Assembly: GCA_963747775.1 (NCBI GenBank)
Contig: CAVVGT010000001.1
Span: 62,001 to 126,000 of the forward strand
Reading direction: 5' to 3'
Length of the DNA stretch: 64,000 nucleotides
From: JAGVSZ01 sp963747775
GTDB taxonomy: Bacteria; Pseudomonadota; Gammaproteobacteria; Burkholderiales; SG8-39
Positions 55,664 through 63,623 of the stretch are shown piece after piece. Within the stretch, counting starts at the first letter, position 1, and each line of letters starts with the position of its first letter. The notes under the pieces are model-generated. The model made no database searches. It was given only the letters and a program-made list of their open reading frames with translations, and was not told the origin of the DNA. The position numbers and the translations under genes were made by a program.

Positions 55664-56585
55664 CGCGGCGCCTGGCAAAGAGGCCGGCCAGCCCTTGCGG
55701 GGCGAAGAGCACGATCGCGAGCAGGATCACGCCGACGCCGAGCTGCCAGTAGACGGTATAGGCCGAGAACACCTCCTCGAGCGCGAGCAGCGCGATCGCC
55801 CCGAGGAGCCCGCCGTAGAGGTAGCCGACGCCGCCGAGAATCACCATGATCATCAGCGATCCGGACTGGGTCCAGTAGAGCAGATTCGGGTTGACGTAGG
55901 AGTTCTGGTTCGCGAGCAGCGCGCCGGCGAGACCGGCGACGGCCCCGCCGATCGCGAAGCAGACGAGCTTGTAGCGATAGGTCGGAAAGCCGATCGCCTC
56001 CATGCGCGTCTCGTTCTCCCGGATCGACTCGATCACCCGGCCGAAGCGCGCGTTCGCGACGCGGTGCAGGCCGTAGAGCCCCGCCGCGAGGACCGCGAGG
56101 ACGACGTAGTAGAAGGTCGCGTCGTCCTTCAGGTTCAGCCCGAGGCCGAGGCTCGAGCGCGCGGCGAGATTGAGGCCCTCCTCGCCGCCGTACGCCTTCA
56201 TGCCGACGGCGATGTAATAGACCATCTGCGCGAAGGCGAGCGTGATCATGATGAAGTACACGCCGCGGGTCCGCAGCGAGACCGCGCCGACCGCGGCCGC
56301 GAGCAGCCCCGCCACCAGGATCGCCAGCGGCCAGCTGATCCAGGCGCTCGCCACGCCCTCGGCCATCAGGATCCCCACGATGTACGCGCCGGCGCCGACG
56401 AATGCGGCGTGCCCGAACGAGAGCATCCCGCCGTAGCCGAGGATGAGGTTGAGACTGGACGCGGCGAGCGCGTAGATCATCACGCGGCTCGCGAAGCCGA
56501 TGTAGAACTCCCAGCCGAGCGGTGCCGCGACGAGCGGGAACGCGATGGCCGCGGCGAGCGTCGCGAAGAGCAACGTTCTGCGCAT
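55656..56585 (-). CDS. livM: Branched-chain amino acid type permease LivM
   Basis: The 309-residue permease has about nine membrane segments and the LivM signature SLNLILGYGGMLSFGHAAFVG (split near residue 45). Other marks are GAVSLRTRGVYFIMITLAFAQM and the coupling helix region FGRVIESIRENETRMEAIGF, which contacts the ATPases. The fold ends FAPQGLAGLFARRR. It is three bases from livH upstream and overlaps livG downstream. Confidence 0.94.
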   Translation of the reverse strand: MRRTLLFATLAAAIAFPLVAAPLGWEFYIGFASRVMIYALAASSLNLILGYGGMLSFGHAAFVGAGAYIVGILMAEGVASAWISWPLAILVAGLLAAAVGAVSLRTRGVYFIMITLAFAQMVYYIAVGMKAYGGEEGLNLAARSSLGLGLNLKDDATFYYVVLAVLAAGLYGLHRVANARFGRVIESIRENETRMEAIGFPTYRYKLVCFAIGGAVAGLAGALLANQNSYVNPNLLYWTQSGSLMIMVILGGVGYLYGGLLGAIALLALEEVFSAYTVYWQLGVGVILLAIVLFAPQGLAGLFARRRDG

Positions 56586-56588
56586 GGG

Positions 56589-57506
56589 TCAGCCGCGCGC
56601 GGGGAACAGGCCCTGCGGCTTCCAGAACAGGATCGCCGCCATCAGGACGTAGATCAGGATCGACGCCAGCGCCGGACCGAGCGCGGAGGCGAACTGCGGC
56701 GGCAGGAATTCGCGCAGCGCCGCGGGGAGGAACGCGCGCCCCATCGTGTCCACGACGCCGACCAGGATCGCCCCCACCAGCGCACCGCGGATCGAGCCGA
56801 TGCCGCCGATCACGATCACGACGAAGGCGAGGATGAGGATGTTCTCGCCCATGCCGACCTGCACGGCCAGGATCGGGCCGAGCATCGCGCCGGCGATCGC
56901 GCACAACCCCGCGCCGAAGCCGAACACGATCGTGAACAGGCGCTTGATGTTCACGCCCATCGCGATCGCCATCTCGCGGTTCGACGCCCCGGCGCGCACC
57001 AGCATGCCGGTCTTGGTGCGGGTCACCGCGAAATAGAGCAGGGCGGCGACCGCCAGCCCGACCGCGATGATCACGAGGCGGTAGGACGAGTAGGCGAGGC
57101 CGGGCAGCAGCTGCACCGGGCCCGACAGCGCCTGCGGCGTGTTGAGCGGCACCTGCGGTCCCCAGACGAGGCGCACCGCCTCGTTCGCGATCAGGATCAG
57201 CGCGAAGGTGGCGAGCACCTGCGCGAGGTGATCCCGCGCGTAGAGCCGGCGCAGCACCGTCATCTCGAGCAGCATGCCGACGATCGCCGTGCCGACGATC
57301 GCGACCGCCACCGCGGCGACGAACGAGCCGGTCAGTTCCGCCACCGTCGCGGCGAGGAACGCCCCGACCATGTACAGGGATCCGTGCGCGAGGTTGATCA
57401 TGTCCATGATCCCGAACACGAGCGTGAGCCCGGCGGCGAGCAGGAACAGCATCAGGCCGAACTGCAGGCCGTTCAGCGACTGCTCGAGGATCAGGATTCC
57501 GGACAT
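56589..57506 (-). CDS. livH: Branched-chain amino acid type permease LivH
   Basis: The 305-residue permease has eight or nine membrane segments. Hallmarks are LMLFLLAAGLTLVFGIMDMI then NLAHGSLYMVGAFLAATV at the start, RTKTGMLVRAGASNREMAIA with MGVNI in the coupling loop near residue 170 and ILAFVVIVIGGIGSIRGALVG near 240. Together with LivM it forms the membrane channel. It follows livK by 64 bases, a common spacing when the receptor is made in excess. Confidence 0.94.
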   Translation of the reverse strand: MSGILILEQSLNGLQFGLMLFLLAAGLTLVFGIMDMINLAHGSLYMVGAFLAATVAELTGSFVAAVAVAIVGTAIVGMLLEMTVLRRLYARDHLAQVLATFALILIANEAVRLVWGPQVPLNTPQALSGPVQLLPGLAYSSYRLVIIAVGLAVAALLYFAVTRTKTGMLVRAGASNREMAIAMGVNIKRLFTIVFGFGAGLCAIAGAMLGPILAVQVGMGENILILAFVVIVIGGIGSIRGALVGAILVGVVDTMGRAFLPAALREFLPPQFASALGPALASILIYVLMAAILFWKPQGLFPARG

Positions 57507-57570
57507 GGCGCGGCGACGAGCCGGCCGGGCGCAGGCGCGCCGCCGCCGGCGACCCGTCAGGCGGACGACA

Positions 57571-58740
57571 TCACTTCATCGCGCAGTCCTGCACGTACGC
57601 ATCGCCGTGATTGGTGAATACCGTGCCGATCTTCTTGTTCACGATGCGGCCGTCGGCGTCCTTGGACACGACGCGCAGGTAGTAGGTCTGGATCGGGTAC
57701 TGGTTCTTGTTGAACTTGAAGTCGCCGCGCACGCTCTTGAAGTCGGCGGCGCGGAATGCGGCGCGCAGCGCCTCCTTGTTCTCGAGGTTGCCCTTGGTCC
57801 GGCGCACCGCGGCCTCCATCATCAGCGCGGTGTCGTAGCCCTGCGCCGCGAACACGCTCGGCAGGCGCTTGTACTCCTTCTGGAACTCGGCCACGAACTT
57901 CCGGTTGGCGTCGTTCTCGAGATCGTAGGACCAGTGCGCGGTGTCGAAGAGGCCGAGCATCGGCTCGCCCACCGCGCGGATGATGTCCTGGTCGGAGCCG
58001 AAGCCGGGCACGATCAGCTGGATGTCCTTCGACAGGCCGGCGGCGACGAACTGCTTGATGAAGTTGATGCCCATGCCGCCCGGCAGGAAGGCGTACAGCG
58101 CCTCGGGCTTGGCCGCGCGGATCTGCGCGATCTCGGCGGCGTAGTCGAGCTGACCGAGCTTGGTGTACACCTCGTCGACGACCTTGCCCTTGTAGTAGCG
58201 CTTGAAGCCGGAGAGCGAATCCTTGCCGGCCTGGTAGTTCGGCGCGACGAGGTAGGCGTTCTTGAAGCCCTTCGTCGTCGCGTACTGCCCGGCCGCCTCG
58301 TGGTAGGCGTCGTTCGGCCACGAGGCGACGAAGAAGAGCGGGTTGCACTGCTTGCCGGCGAGCGGCGAGGGCGCGGCGTTCGGGCTGATGTAGAGCGTCT
58401 TCTGCTCGAAGGCCGCCGGCACGACCGCGAGCATGATGTTCGAGAACACGATGCCGGTCAGCAGATCGACGTGGTCGCGCTTGAGCATGCGCTCGGCGAG
58501 CTGCTTGCCGGTGTCCGGATTGAACTGGTCGTCGCCGATCACGATCTCGGCCGGGAGGCCGCCCACCTTGTTGCCGGCGAGTTTTAGGGCGAGATTGAAT
58601 CCGTCGCGGATGTCGTTGCCGATCGCGGCGTTCGGCCCGGACAGCGTGCTGATGAAGCCGATCTTGATCTTGTCGGCCGCGTGGCCCGGGGTCGCCAGTG
58701 CGAGCGACAGGGCGGCGAGACTGAGAAGTCGTGTGCTCAT
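57571..58740 (-). CDS. ABC transporter periplasmic amino-acid/aromatic-type receptor (LivK family)
   Basis: The 389-residue receptor has a signal peptide (SLAALSLALATPGHAAD) and the LivK-fold opening KIKIGFISTLSGPNAAIGND, then IRDGFNLALKLAGNKVGGLP. Later ligand-site pieces are FVASWPNDAYHEAAGQYATT, YLVAPNYQAGKDSLSGFKRY and FAAQGYDTALMMEAAVR. The NYQAGKD and F.ASWPND features are those of receptors annotated for aromatic acids or amides as often as for leucine, so the ligand is open. It leads the LivKHMGF operon. Confidence 0.93.
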   Translation of the reverse strand: MSTRLLSLAALSLALATPGHAADKIKIGFISTLSGPNAAIGNDIRDGFNLALKLAGNKVGGLPAEIVIGDDQFNPDTGKQLAERMLKRDHVDLLTGIVFSNIMLAVVPAAFEQKTLYISPNAAPSPLAGKQCNPLFFVASWPNDAYHEAAGQYATTKGFKNAYLVAPNYQAGKDSLSGFKRYYKGKVVDEVYTKLGQLDYAAEIAQIRAAKPEALYAFLPGGMGINFIKQFVAAGLSKDIQLIVPGFGSDQDIIRAVGEPMLGLFDTAHWSYDLENDANRKFVAEFQKEYKRLPSVFAAQGYDTALMMEAAVRRTKGNLENKEALRAAFRAADFKSVRGDFKFNKNQYPIQTYYLRVVSKDADGRIVNKKIGTVFTNHGDAYVQDCAMK

Positions 58741-58942
58741 GGATCTCTCCTGGGTCGATTCGTCGGGCGTCGCGCATACGCGGCCGTCTTCGCGACCGTC
58801 GCGTGCCGGGTCGCTCCTGCACGCGCGCAAGCCGCGACATTCTATGCGAAACGGCATCCGGCACAAGCGCGGCGCGCGCACGTTTCGCGCCCATGCCCGG
58901 GCGTAGAATGCCGCCGCGGAAAACGGGAGCGGCGGAATCTGC

Positions 58943-59632
58943 ATGGCGATCGAGCTCTTCGAACTATACGGCCTGAACGGGCGCCGCTACAGCCTGTTCT
59001 CGTGGCGCGCGCGCATGGCGCTCGCGCACAAGGGTCTCGCGTTCGAGAGCCGCCCGGTGCGGATCACCGACAAGGCGGCGATCGCGTTTTCCGGCCAGAC
59101 CCGGGTGCCCATCATCCGCGACGGCGCCACGGTCGTGTCCGACTCATGGAAGATCGCCGAGCATCTCGAGCGGTCCTATCCTGAAGCCCCCTCGCTCTTC
59201 GGCGGCGCAGGCGGACATGCGCTCGCGCGCTTCGTGAACGCGTGGGCCGACCGCCAGCTCGTCGCGGCCGTGGTGCCCTGCCTCATGCTCGACAACGTCG
59301 CCGCGCTCGAGCTCGAAGACGCGGCGCACCTCCGCGCCGGCGTCGAGAAGGCGTCCGGCAAGACCCTCGAGGCGCTCGCCGCGGGCCGGGAGGCGAGCCT
59401 GAAGAGCTTCGCAAGGCTGCTCGACCCGCTGCGGGCGACGCTGCGCGCGCAAGTCTTTCTCTCCGGGGCGGGCCCGGGCTACGCCGACTACATCGTCTTC
59501 AGCGTGCTGCAGTGGGCGCGCGTGGCCAGCGCGACGCCGGCGCTGCCGGCCGACGATGCGCTCGCTCCGTGGTTCGAGCGGCTGCTCGACGCGCACGGCG
59601 GCCTCGCGCGCGCCGAGCCGGCGCGGAGCTGA
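58943..59632 (+). CDS. Glutathione S-transferase, beta-etherase (LigE)-like
   Basis: The 229-residue GST resembles LigE/LigP beta-etherases. It opens FELYGLNGRRYSLFSWRARM and has TRVPIIRDGATVVSDSWKIAEHLERSYPEAP in the glutathione domain, with VVSDSWKIAE matching LigE's VLDSWVIAEYL. The carboxy-terminal domain has GAGPGYADYIVFSVLQWARV, like the 'ADY..F...W' of that group. Beta-etherases cleave the aryl ether of lignin dimers. The next genes encode an acyl-CoA synthetase and a VanA-like oxygenase, which supports, but does not prove, use of lignin-type aromatics. Confidence 0.86.
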   Translation: MAIELFELYGLNGRRYSLFSWRARMALAHKGLAFESRPVRITDKAAIAFSGQTRVPIIRDGATVVSDSWKIAEHLERSYPEAPSLFGGAGGHALARFVNAWADRQLVAAVVPCLMLDNVAALELEDAAHLRAGVEKASGKTLEALAAGREASLKSFARLLDPLRATLRAQVFLSGAGPGYADYIVFSVLQWARVASATPALPADDALAPWFERLLDAHGGLARAEPARS

Positions 59633-59634
59633 GC

Positions 59635-61257
59635 GTGGCCATCGAGATCCGGTCTGACGCGGAGCGCCTGGCGCGCTACCGCGCCGCGGGCTACTGGCGC
59701 GACGACACCCTGCGCGACTGGCTCGACGCGCATGCGCGCGAGCGTCCCGGCCACGACGCGCTCCGACAGGGCGACCGGCGCGTGACTTGGGACGAGCTGC
59801 GCCGGCTCGCGCGCGCGTTCCAGAGCGCGCTCGACGGGCTGGGGATCCGCAAGGGCGACGTGATCGCGGTGCAGCTCCCGAACATCGTCGAGTTCGTGGT
59901 CGCGTATCTCGCGATTGCCGGACGCGGCGCGGTCATGCAGACGCTGCACATGCCGTATCGCACGGCCGAGCTCGAGACGCTGCTCGGGCACAGCGGCGCG
60001 GTGGCCGCGGTGGTGCTCTCGCAGGCGAAGGACTACGCGGCGGCAGAGGTCGTGCTCGGGCTGCGGCCGAAGCTGCCCGCGCTCAAGCACGTGATTGCGG
60101 TCGGTGCGGCGCCGGCGGGTGCGCTCGCATTCGCCGACCTGGTCGCCGGCGGCGGAACGCGCGAGCCGGCGCCGGTCGCGCTGTCGGGCGCTGACCCGTT
60201 CCTGCTCCTCTACACCTCGGGGACGACCGCGGCGCCCAAGGGCGCGCCCCACGCGTACCAGGCGCTGCTCGGCAACGCCCGGCTGTCGGCGGAAGCGCTC
60301 GGCATCGGGCCCGACGACGTCCTGCTCTCGGCGGCTCCCTTCACGCATCTCTACGGCCTCTTCACGTGCACGCTGCCGATCGTGACCGGCGCGAGCTCGC
60401 TCCTTCTGCCCGCGTTCTCGCCGGCGGAGCTCGCCGAGCTGATGCACGCCGGCCGGCCGACCGCGGCGTTCGCCGCGCCCGCGCACATCGCGGCGTGCTT
60501 CGCGCAGAAGCTCTTCGACGGCAAGGACCTGTCCTCGCTCCGCTATCTGCAGATGTCGGGCAGCGCGGTGCCCGCGGCGCTCGCGCGTGCGTTCGAGCCG
60601 CTGATGCGGGGCGGCAAGGTGATGCAGCTCTGGGGCATGACCGAGCTGCAGGCGGGCGCGTACACACGGCTCGCCGACGCCGAGCCGGTGCGCGCCGAGA
60701 CGACCGGCCGGCCCAGCCCGGGCACGGAGCTGCGCGTCGTGCGCGAGGACGGGTCGGCCGCGCCGCCCGGCGAGGAGGGCGAGCTGCAGGTGCGCGGCGC
60801 ATCGGTTTTCACCGGATACCTGAACGATCCCGAGGCGACACGCGCGGCGTTCACCGTCGACGGTTGGTTTCGCACCGGCGATCTCGCGACGATGGACGCG
60901 GACGGCAACACGCGGCTCGCCGGGCGCACCAAAGACGTGATCAATCGCGGCGGGATCAAGTTCAACCCGCTCGACGTGGAGACGCTGCTCCTCAAGCATC
61001 CGGCGATCGAGCAGGCCGCGATCGTGCCGATGCCCGACCCGGTGCTCGGCGAGAAAGGGTGCCTCTTCGTCACGCTCAAGCCCGGGGCCACGCTCACGCT
61101 TGCCGAGGTGACCGGCTGGCTCGACGCGGCACAGGTCTCGAAGCTGAAGTGGCCGGAGCGACTGGAGATCGTCGACGCGATGCCGCTGACGCCGACGCGG
61201 AAAATAATCAAGGGGCAGCTGGTGAAGCGGCTTGCCGCTTTAACGGCTGACCGCTAG
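59635..61257 (+). CDS. AMP-forming acyl-CoA synthetase
   Basis: The 540-residue enzyme activates a carboxylic acid to its CoA thioester through an acyl-adenylate. Adenylation motifs are LLLYTSGTTAAPKGAPHAYQ (P-loop, near residue 195), MQLWGMTELQAGAY near 335, WFRTGDLATMDADGN near 415 and GRTKDVINRGGIKFNP near 430. The catalytic lysine is near the end in LTPTRKIIKGQLVKRL. The GTG at 59635 follows the GST stop by two bases. The last 17 codons lie within a 95-bp tandem repeat. The 2,3-dihydroxybenzoate/cyclohexanecarboxylate-type branch is a likely home, but the acid is unknown. Confidence 0.92.
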   Translation: MAIEIRSDAERLARYRAAGYWRDDTLRDWLDAHARERPGHDALRQGDRRVTWDELRRLARAFQSALDGLGIRKGDVIAVQLPNIVEFVVAYLAIAGRGAVMQTLHMPYRTAELETLLGHSGAVAAVVLSQAKDYAAAEVVLGLRPKLPALKHVIAVGAAPAGALAFADLVAGGGTREPAPVALSGADPFLLLYTSGTTAAPKGAPHAYQALLGNARLSAEALGIGPDDVLLSAAPFTHLYGLFTCTLPIVTGASSLLLPAFSPAELAELMHAGRPTAAFAAPAHIAACFAQKLFDGKDLSSLRYLQMSGSAVPAALARAFEPLMRGGKVMQLWGMTELQAGAYTRLADAEPVRAETTGRPSPGTELRVVREDGSAAPPGEEGELQVRGASVFTGYLNDPEATRAAFTVDGWFRTGDLATMDADGNTRLAGRTKDVINRGGIKFNPLDVETLLLKHPAIEQAAIVPMPDPVLGEKGCLFVTLKPGATLTLAEVTGWLDAAQVSKLKWPERLEIVDAMPLTPTRKIIKGQLVKRLAALTADR

Positions 61258-61269
61258 CTTGGGGGATCT

Positions 61270-61291
61270 ACAAGGGGGCGTGCCCCCTTGT
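61270..61291 (+). terminator. Terminator-like hairpin, first repeat copy
   Basis: ACAAGGGGGC and GCCCCCTTGT form a perfect ten-pair stem with a two-base GT centre, 13 bases after the synthetase stop. TTGG follows instead of a T-tract, so termination efficiency is uncertain. Confidence 0.55.
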
Positions 61292-61364
61292 TGGATCGAA
61301 AATCAAGGGGCAGCTGGTGAAGCGGCTTGCCGCTTTAGCGGCTGACCGCTAGCTTGGGGGATCT

Positions 61365-61386
61365 ACAAGGGGGCGTGCCCCCTTGT
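61365..61386 (+). terminator. Terminator-like hairpin, second repeat copy
   Basis: This is the identical palindrome, displaced by 95 bases as part of the tandem repeat. It lies 78 bases before the Rieske gene, so duplicated stop signals separate the two genes. Confidence 0.5.
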
Positions 61387-61463
61387 TGGATCGAAAATCA
61401 AGGGGCAGCTGGTGAAGCGCCTTCGGGTATAAGCTCGCCGGACCCCATCGGATCGGAGGGCCC

Positions 61464-62534
61464 ATGTTTCTCCGGAACGCCTGGTACGTCGCCGCCTGGG
61501 ACCACGAGGTGTCGTCCGAACGGCCGTTCGGCCGCGTACTGCTGAACGAGCCGGTCGTGCTCTATCGCACCCGCGACGGCAAGGTCGTCGCGCTCGAAGA
61601 TCGGTGCTGTCACCGCCACTTTCCGCTGCATCGCGGCACGATCGCCGGCGACTGCCTCGAATGCGGGTATCACGGCTTCACCTACGACGCGACCGGGAAA
61701 TGCGTGCGCGTGCCGGGACAGGAAAGCGTTCCGGCCGGGGCGCGCGTGCGAAGCTACCCGGTCGTCGAGCGTCACCGCTGGATCTGGGTGTGGATGGGCG
61801 ATCCGGCGCGCGCCGACCCCGCGAACGTCTGTGATTTCCGCTGGCTCGACCATCCGGCCTGGCGGGCAAAGGGCGCAGTCCTGCACGTCAAGGCGAACTA
61901 CGAGCTGATCATCGAGAACCTCCTCGATCTCACGCATCTCGCGTTCCTGCACCGCTCGACGATCGGCAACATGGCGACGGCCGAGCAGGCGCAGACGCGC
62001 GCGGCGCGCACCGAGGGCGACGTGACGGTCGCCCGATGGATGATCGACACGCCACCGCCGCCCACGTACGTCAAGGCCGGCGGCTTCACGGGCAATGTCG
62101 ACCGCTGGCAGTTCATCAACTTCGTCCCGCCGGCGTTCGTACGGTTGGACGTCGGCGCGTGCGGCGCGGGCGCCGGTGCGCGGGCGCTCAAGACCGGCGC
62201 GTTCGTGGCCGAGGGCGCGATGCCGGGGGGCATCGAGATGCGCAATCTCAACGCGATCACCCCCGAGACCGACCGCAGCACCCACTACTTCTGGGCGCAG
62301 GCGCACAACTTCATGATCGACGACCCCAAGGTGACCGACCTGCTGTTCGAGCAGGTGAAGATCGCCTTCGACCAGGACGTCGCCGCGATCGAGGCGCAGC
62401 AGGCGAACATCGACGTCGATGCCACCGCGCCGCGGGTCGACGTGAACGGCGACGCGGGGCAGATCCAGGCGATCCGGCTCCTCCGCCGCAGGATCGCGGC
62501 GGAACGCGAGGCGGCGGGCCGGCTCGTCGCATGA
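61464..62534 (+). CDS. Rieske [2Fe-2S] oxygenase, VanA-like O-demethylase type
   Basis: The 356-residue protein starts FLRNAWYVAAWDHEV, the standard opening of vanillate demethylase/phenoxybenzoate-type oxygenases. The Rieske site is DRCCHRHFPLHRG and DCLECGYHGFTYD (CxH, CxxH). The mononuclear iron site is NLLDLTHLAFLHRSTIGN (D-x2-H-x4-H near residue 155). It is a single-component alpha-type oxygenase that needs a VanB-like reductase, not found here. Its stop overlaps the next gene's start (ATGA), so it is coupled to a QueG-like iron-sulfur protein that might supply electrons. Confidence 0.93.
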   Translation: MFLRNAWYVAAWDHEVSSERPFGRVLLNEPVVLYRTRDGKVVALEDRCCHRHFPLHRGTIAGDCLECGYHGFTYDATGKCVRVPGQESVPAGARVRSYPVVERHRWIWVWMGDPARADPANVCDFRWLDHPAWRAKGAVLHVKANYELIIENLLDLTHLAFLHRSTIGNMATAEQAQTRAARTEGDVTVARWMIDTPPPPTYVKAGGFTGNVDRWQFINFVPPAFVRLDVGACGAGAGARALKTGAFVAEGAMPGGIEMRNLNAITPETDRSTHYFWAQAHNFMIDDPKVTDLLFEQVKIAFDQDVAAIEAQQANIDVDATAPRVDVNGDAGQIQAIRLLRRRIAAEREAAGRLVA

Positions 62535-63619
62535 GCGGCCCGGCGACGGCACAGGCAGCCGCGCAGAGACCGGACAGCGGCGCGGGCTGGGACGCCGCGC
62601 GGGTGAAGCAGCGCGCGAAGGCGCTCGGCGCCGATCTGGTCGGCATCGCGTCGGCCGACGCGCTCAACGCCTTCCCGCCCGATCCGCGCTGGCCGCAGAC
62701 GCCGGAGCGCATCTCGCCGTACTGCCGCAGCGTGATCGTCGTCGCGAGCCGCATCCCCGTCGGCGCGTTCCGCTGCAAGTCCAACGTGCCGGTGCAGTAC
62801 CTCGACATGCTGGTGCTGCGGAAGATGGACCGCCTTGCCTATCGCCTCGCCGAGGAGCTGGAGCGCGACGGGCACCCGACCTTCGTCACCGCGGCGCAGG
62901 AAACCGAGTGGGCGCTGAAGCGCGCGAGCTACGGTCGGCTCTCGACGCGGCACTTGGGCGTCGAGGCGGGCCTCGGGACGCTCGGACTGGAGGTCAACAT
63001 CCTCAGTCCCGAGTTCGGTCCGCGCCTGTACCTCACGGGCATCCTCACCGAGCTCGAGCTCGCGCCCGACGCGCGCATCACCGAGCAGGTGTGCATCGGC
63101 GAATCCTGCAGCCGCTGCCTGCACTCGTGCCCGGTCGACGCGGTGCTGCACTGGGGCATCGACAAGCGCGCGTGCGCGACCGAGGCGCAGGAGTTCGGCT
63201 TCGCGCAGATGCTGAAGCTCTTCGACCGGATGATCGAGCGTCCGGACGAGGACCCGGCGCAGGTCTTCCGCTCGCGCGACTTCTTCGGCTTCTGGCAGGG
63301 GCTGCTGCGCGTGGTGGGCTCATTCGGCGACTGCCCGCGCTGCCTCGCCGTGTGTCCGGTGGGCAACGACTATCACGCGCACCTCGCCGACGTGCAGAAG
63401 GCGATTCCCGAGAAGACGCCCGAGAAGGTGGCGCTCGCCAAGGGCTACAAGGCGGCGCGCGCCGAGCACGATCGCAGCGCAGGCGAGAAGCTGGGCGGCC
63501 TGTCGGAGTGGAACGTGCGCTGGGTCGGCCCCGAGGGCTACAAGGGCATGGTCGCCAAGCAGCTGCAGGCGTTCAAGGCGCTGCAGCGCAGCCGCGCCGC
63601 GGCCGCCGACGAGGAGTGA
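62531..63619 (+). CDS. QueG/reductive-dehalogenase-like double [4Fe-4S] protein
   Basis: The 362-residue protein has the layout of epoxyqueuosine reductase and reductive dehalogenase relatives. An amino-terminal domain (AKALGADLVGIASADALNAF, SVIVVASRIPVGAF) is followed by HLGVEAGLGTLGLEVNILSPEFG. Two ferredoxin-type clusters follow, with cysteines in CIGESCSRCLHSCPVDAV near residue 195 and CPRCLAVCPVGNDYH near 270. QueG and RdhA bind cobalamin, but the residues for that cannot be seen with confidence. It overlaps the Rieske gene by four bases and is followed at once by a paralogue. Confidence 0.85.
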   Translation: MSGPATAQAAAQRPDSGAGWDAARVKQRAKALGADLVGIASADALNAFPPDPRWPQTPERISPYCRSVIVVASRIPVGAFRCKSNVPVQYLDMLVLRKMDRLAYRLAEELERDGHPTFVTAAQETEWALKRASYGRLSTRHLGVEAGLGTLGLEVNILSPEFGPRLYLTGILTELELAPDARITEQVCIGESCSRCLHSCPVDAVLHWGIDKRACATEAQEFGFAQMLKLFDRMIERPDEDPAQVFRSRDFFGFWQGLLRVVGSFGDCPRCLAVCPVGNDYHAHLADVQKAIPEKTPEKVALAKGYKAARAEHDRSAGEKLGGLSEWNVRWVGPEGYKGMVAKQLQAFKALQRSRAAAADEE

Positions 63620-63623
63620 GCGC

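Larger units (their letters stand above)
61206..61419. repeat. 95-bp direct tandem repeat, 2.25 copies
   Basis: A 95-base unit starting AATCAAGGGGCAGCTGGTGA is found at 61206-61300 and 61301-61395, with a third partial copy of 24 bases at 61396-61419. The two full copies differ at one base (A at 61243, G at 61338). The unit contains the last 52 bases of the acyl-CoA synthetase gene and a terminator hairpin. The second copy therefore carries a dead copy of the gene end. It fills most of the space before the Rieske gene. Confidence 0.95.

Noticed and set aside
61206..61419. CRISPR array
   Set aside because: The repeat unit is 95 bases with no spacers, contains coding sequence and has no cas gene near it.
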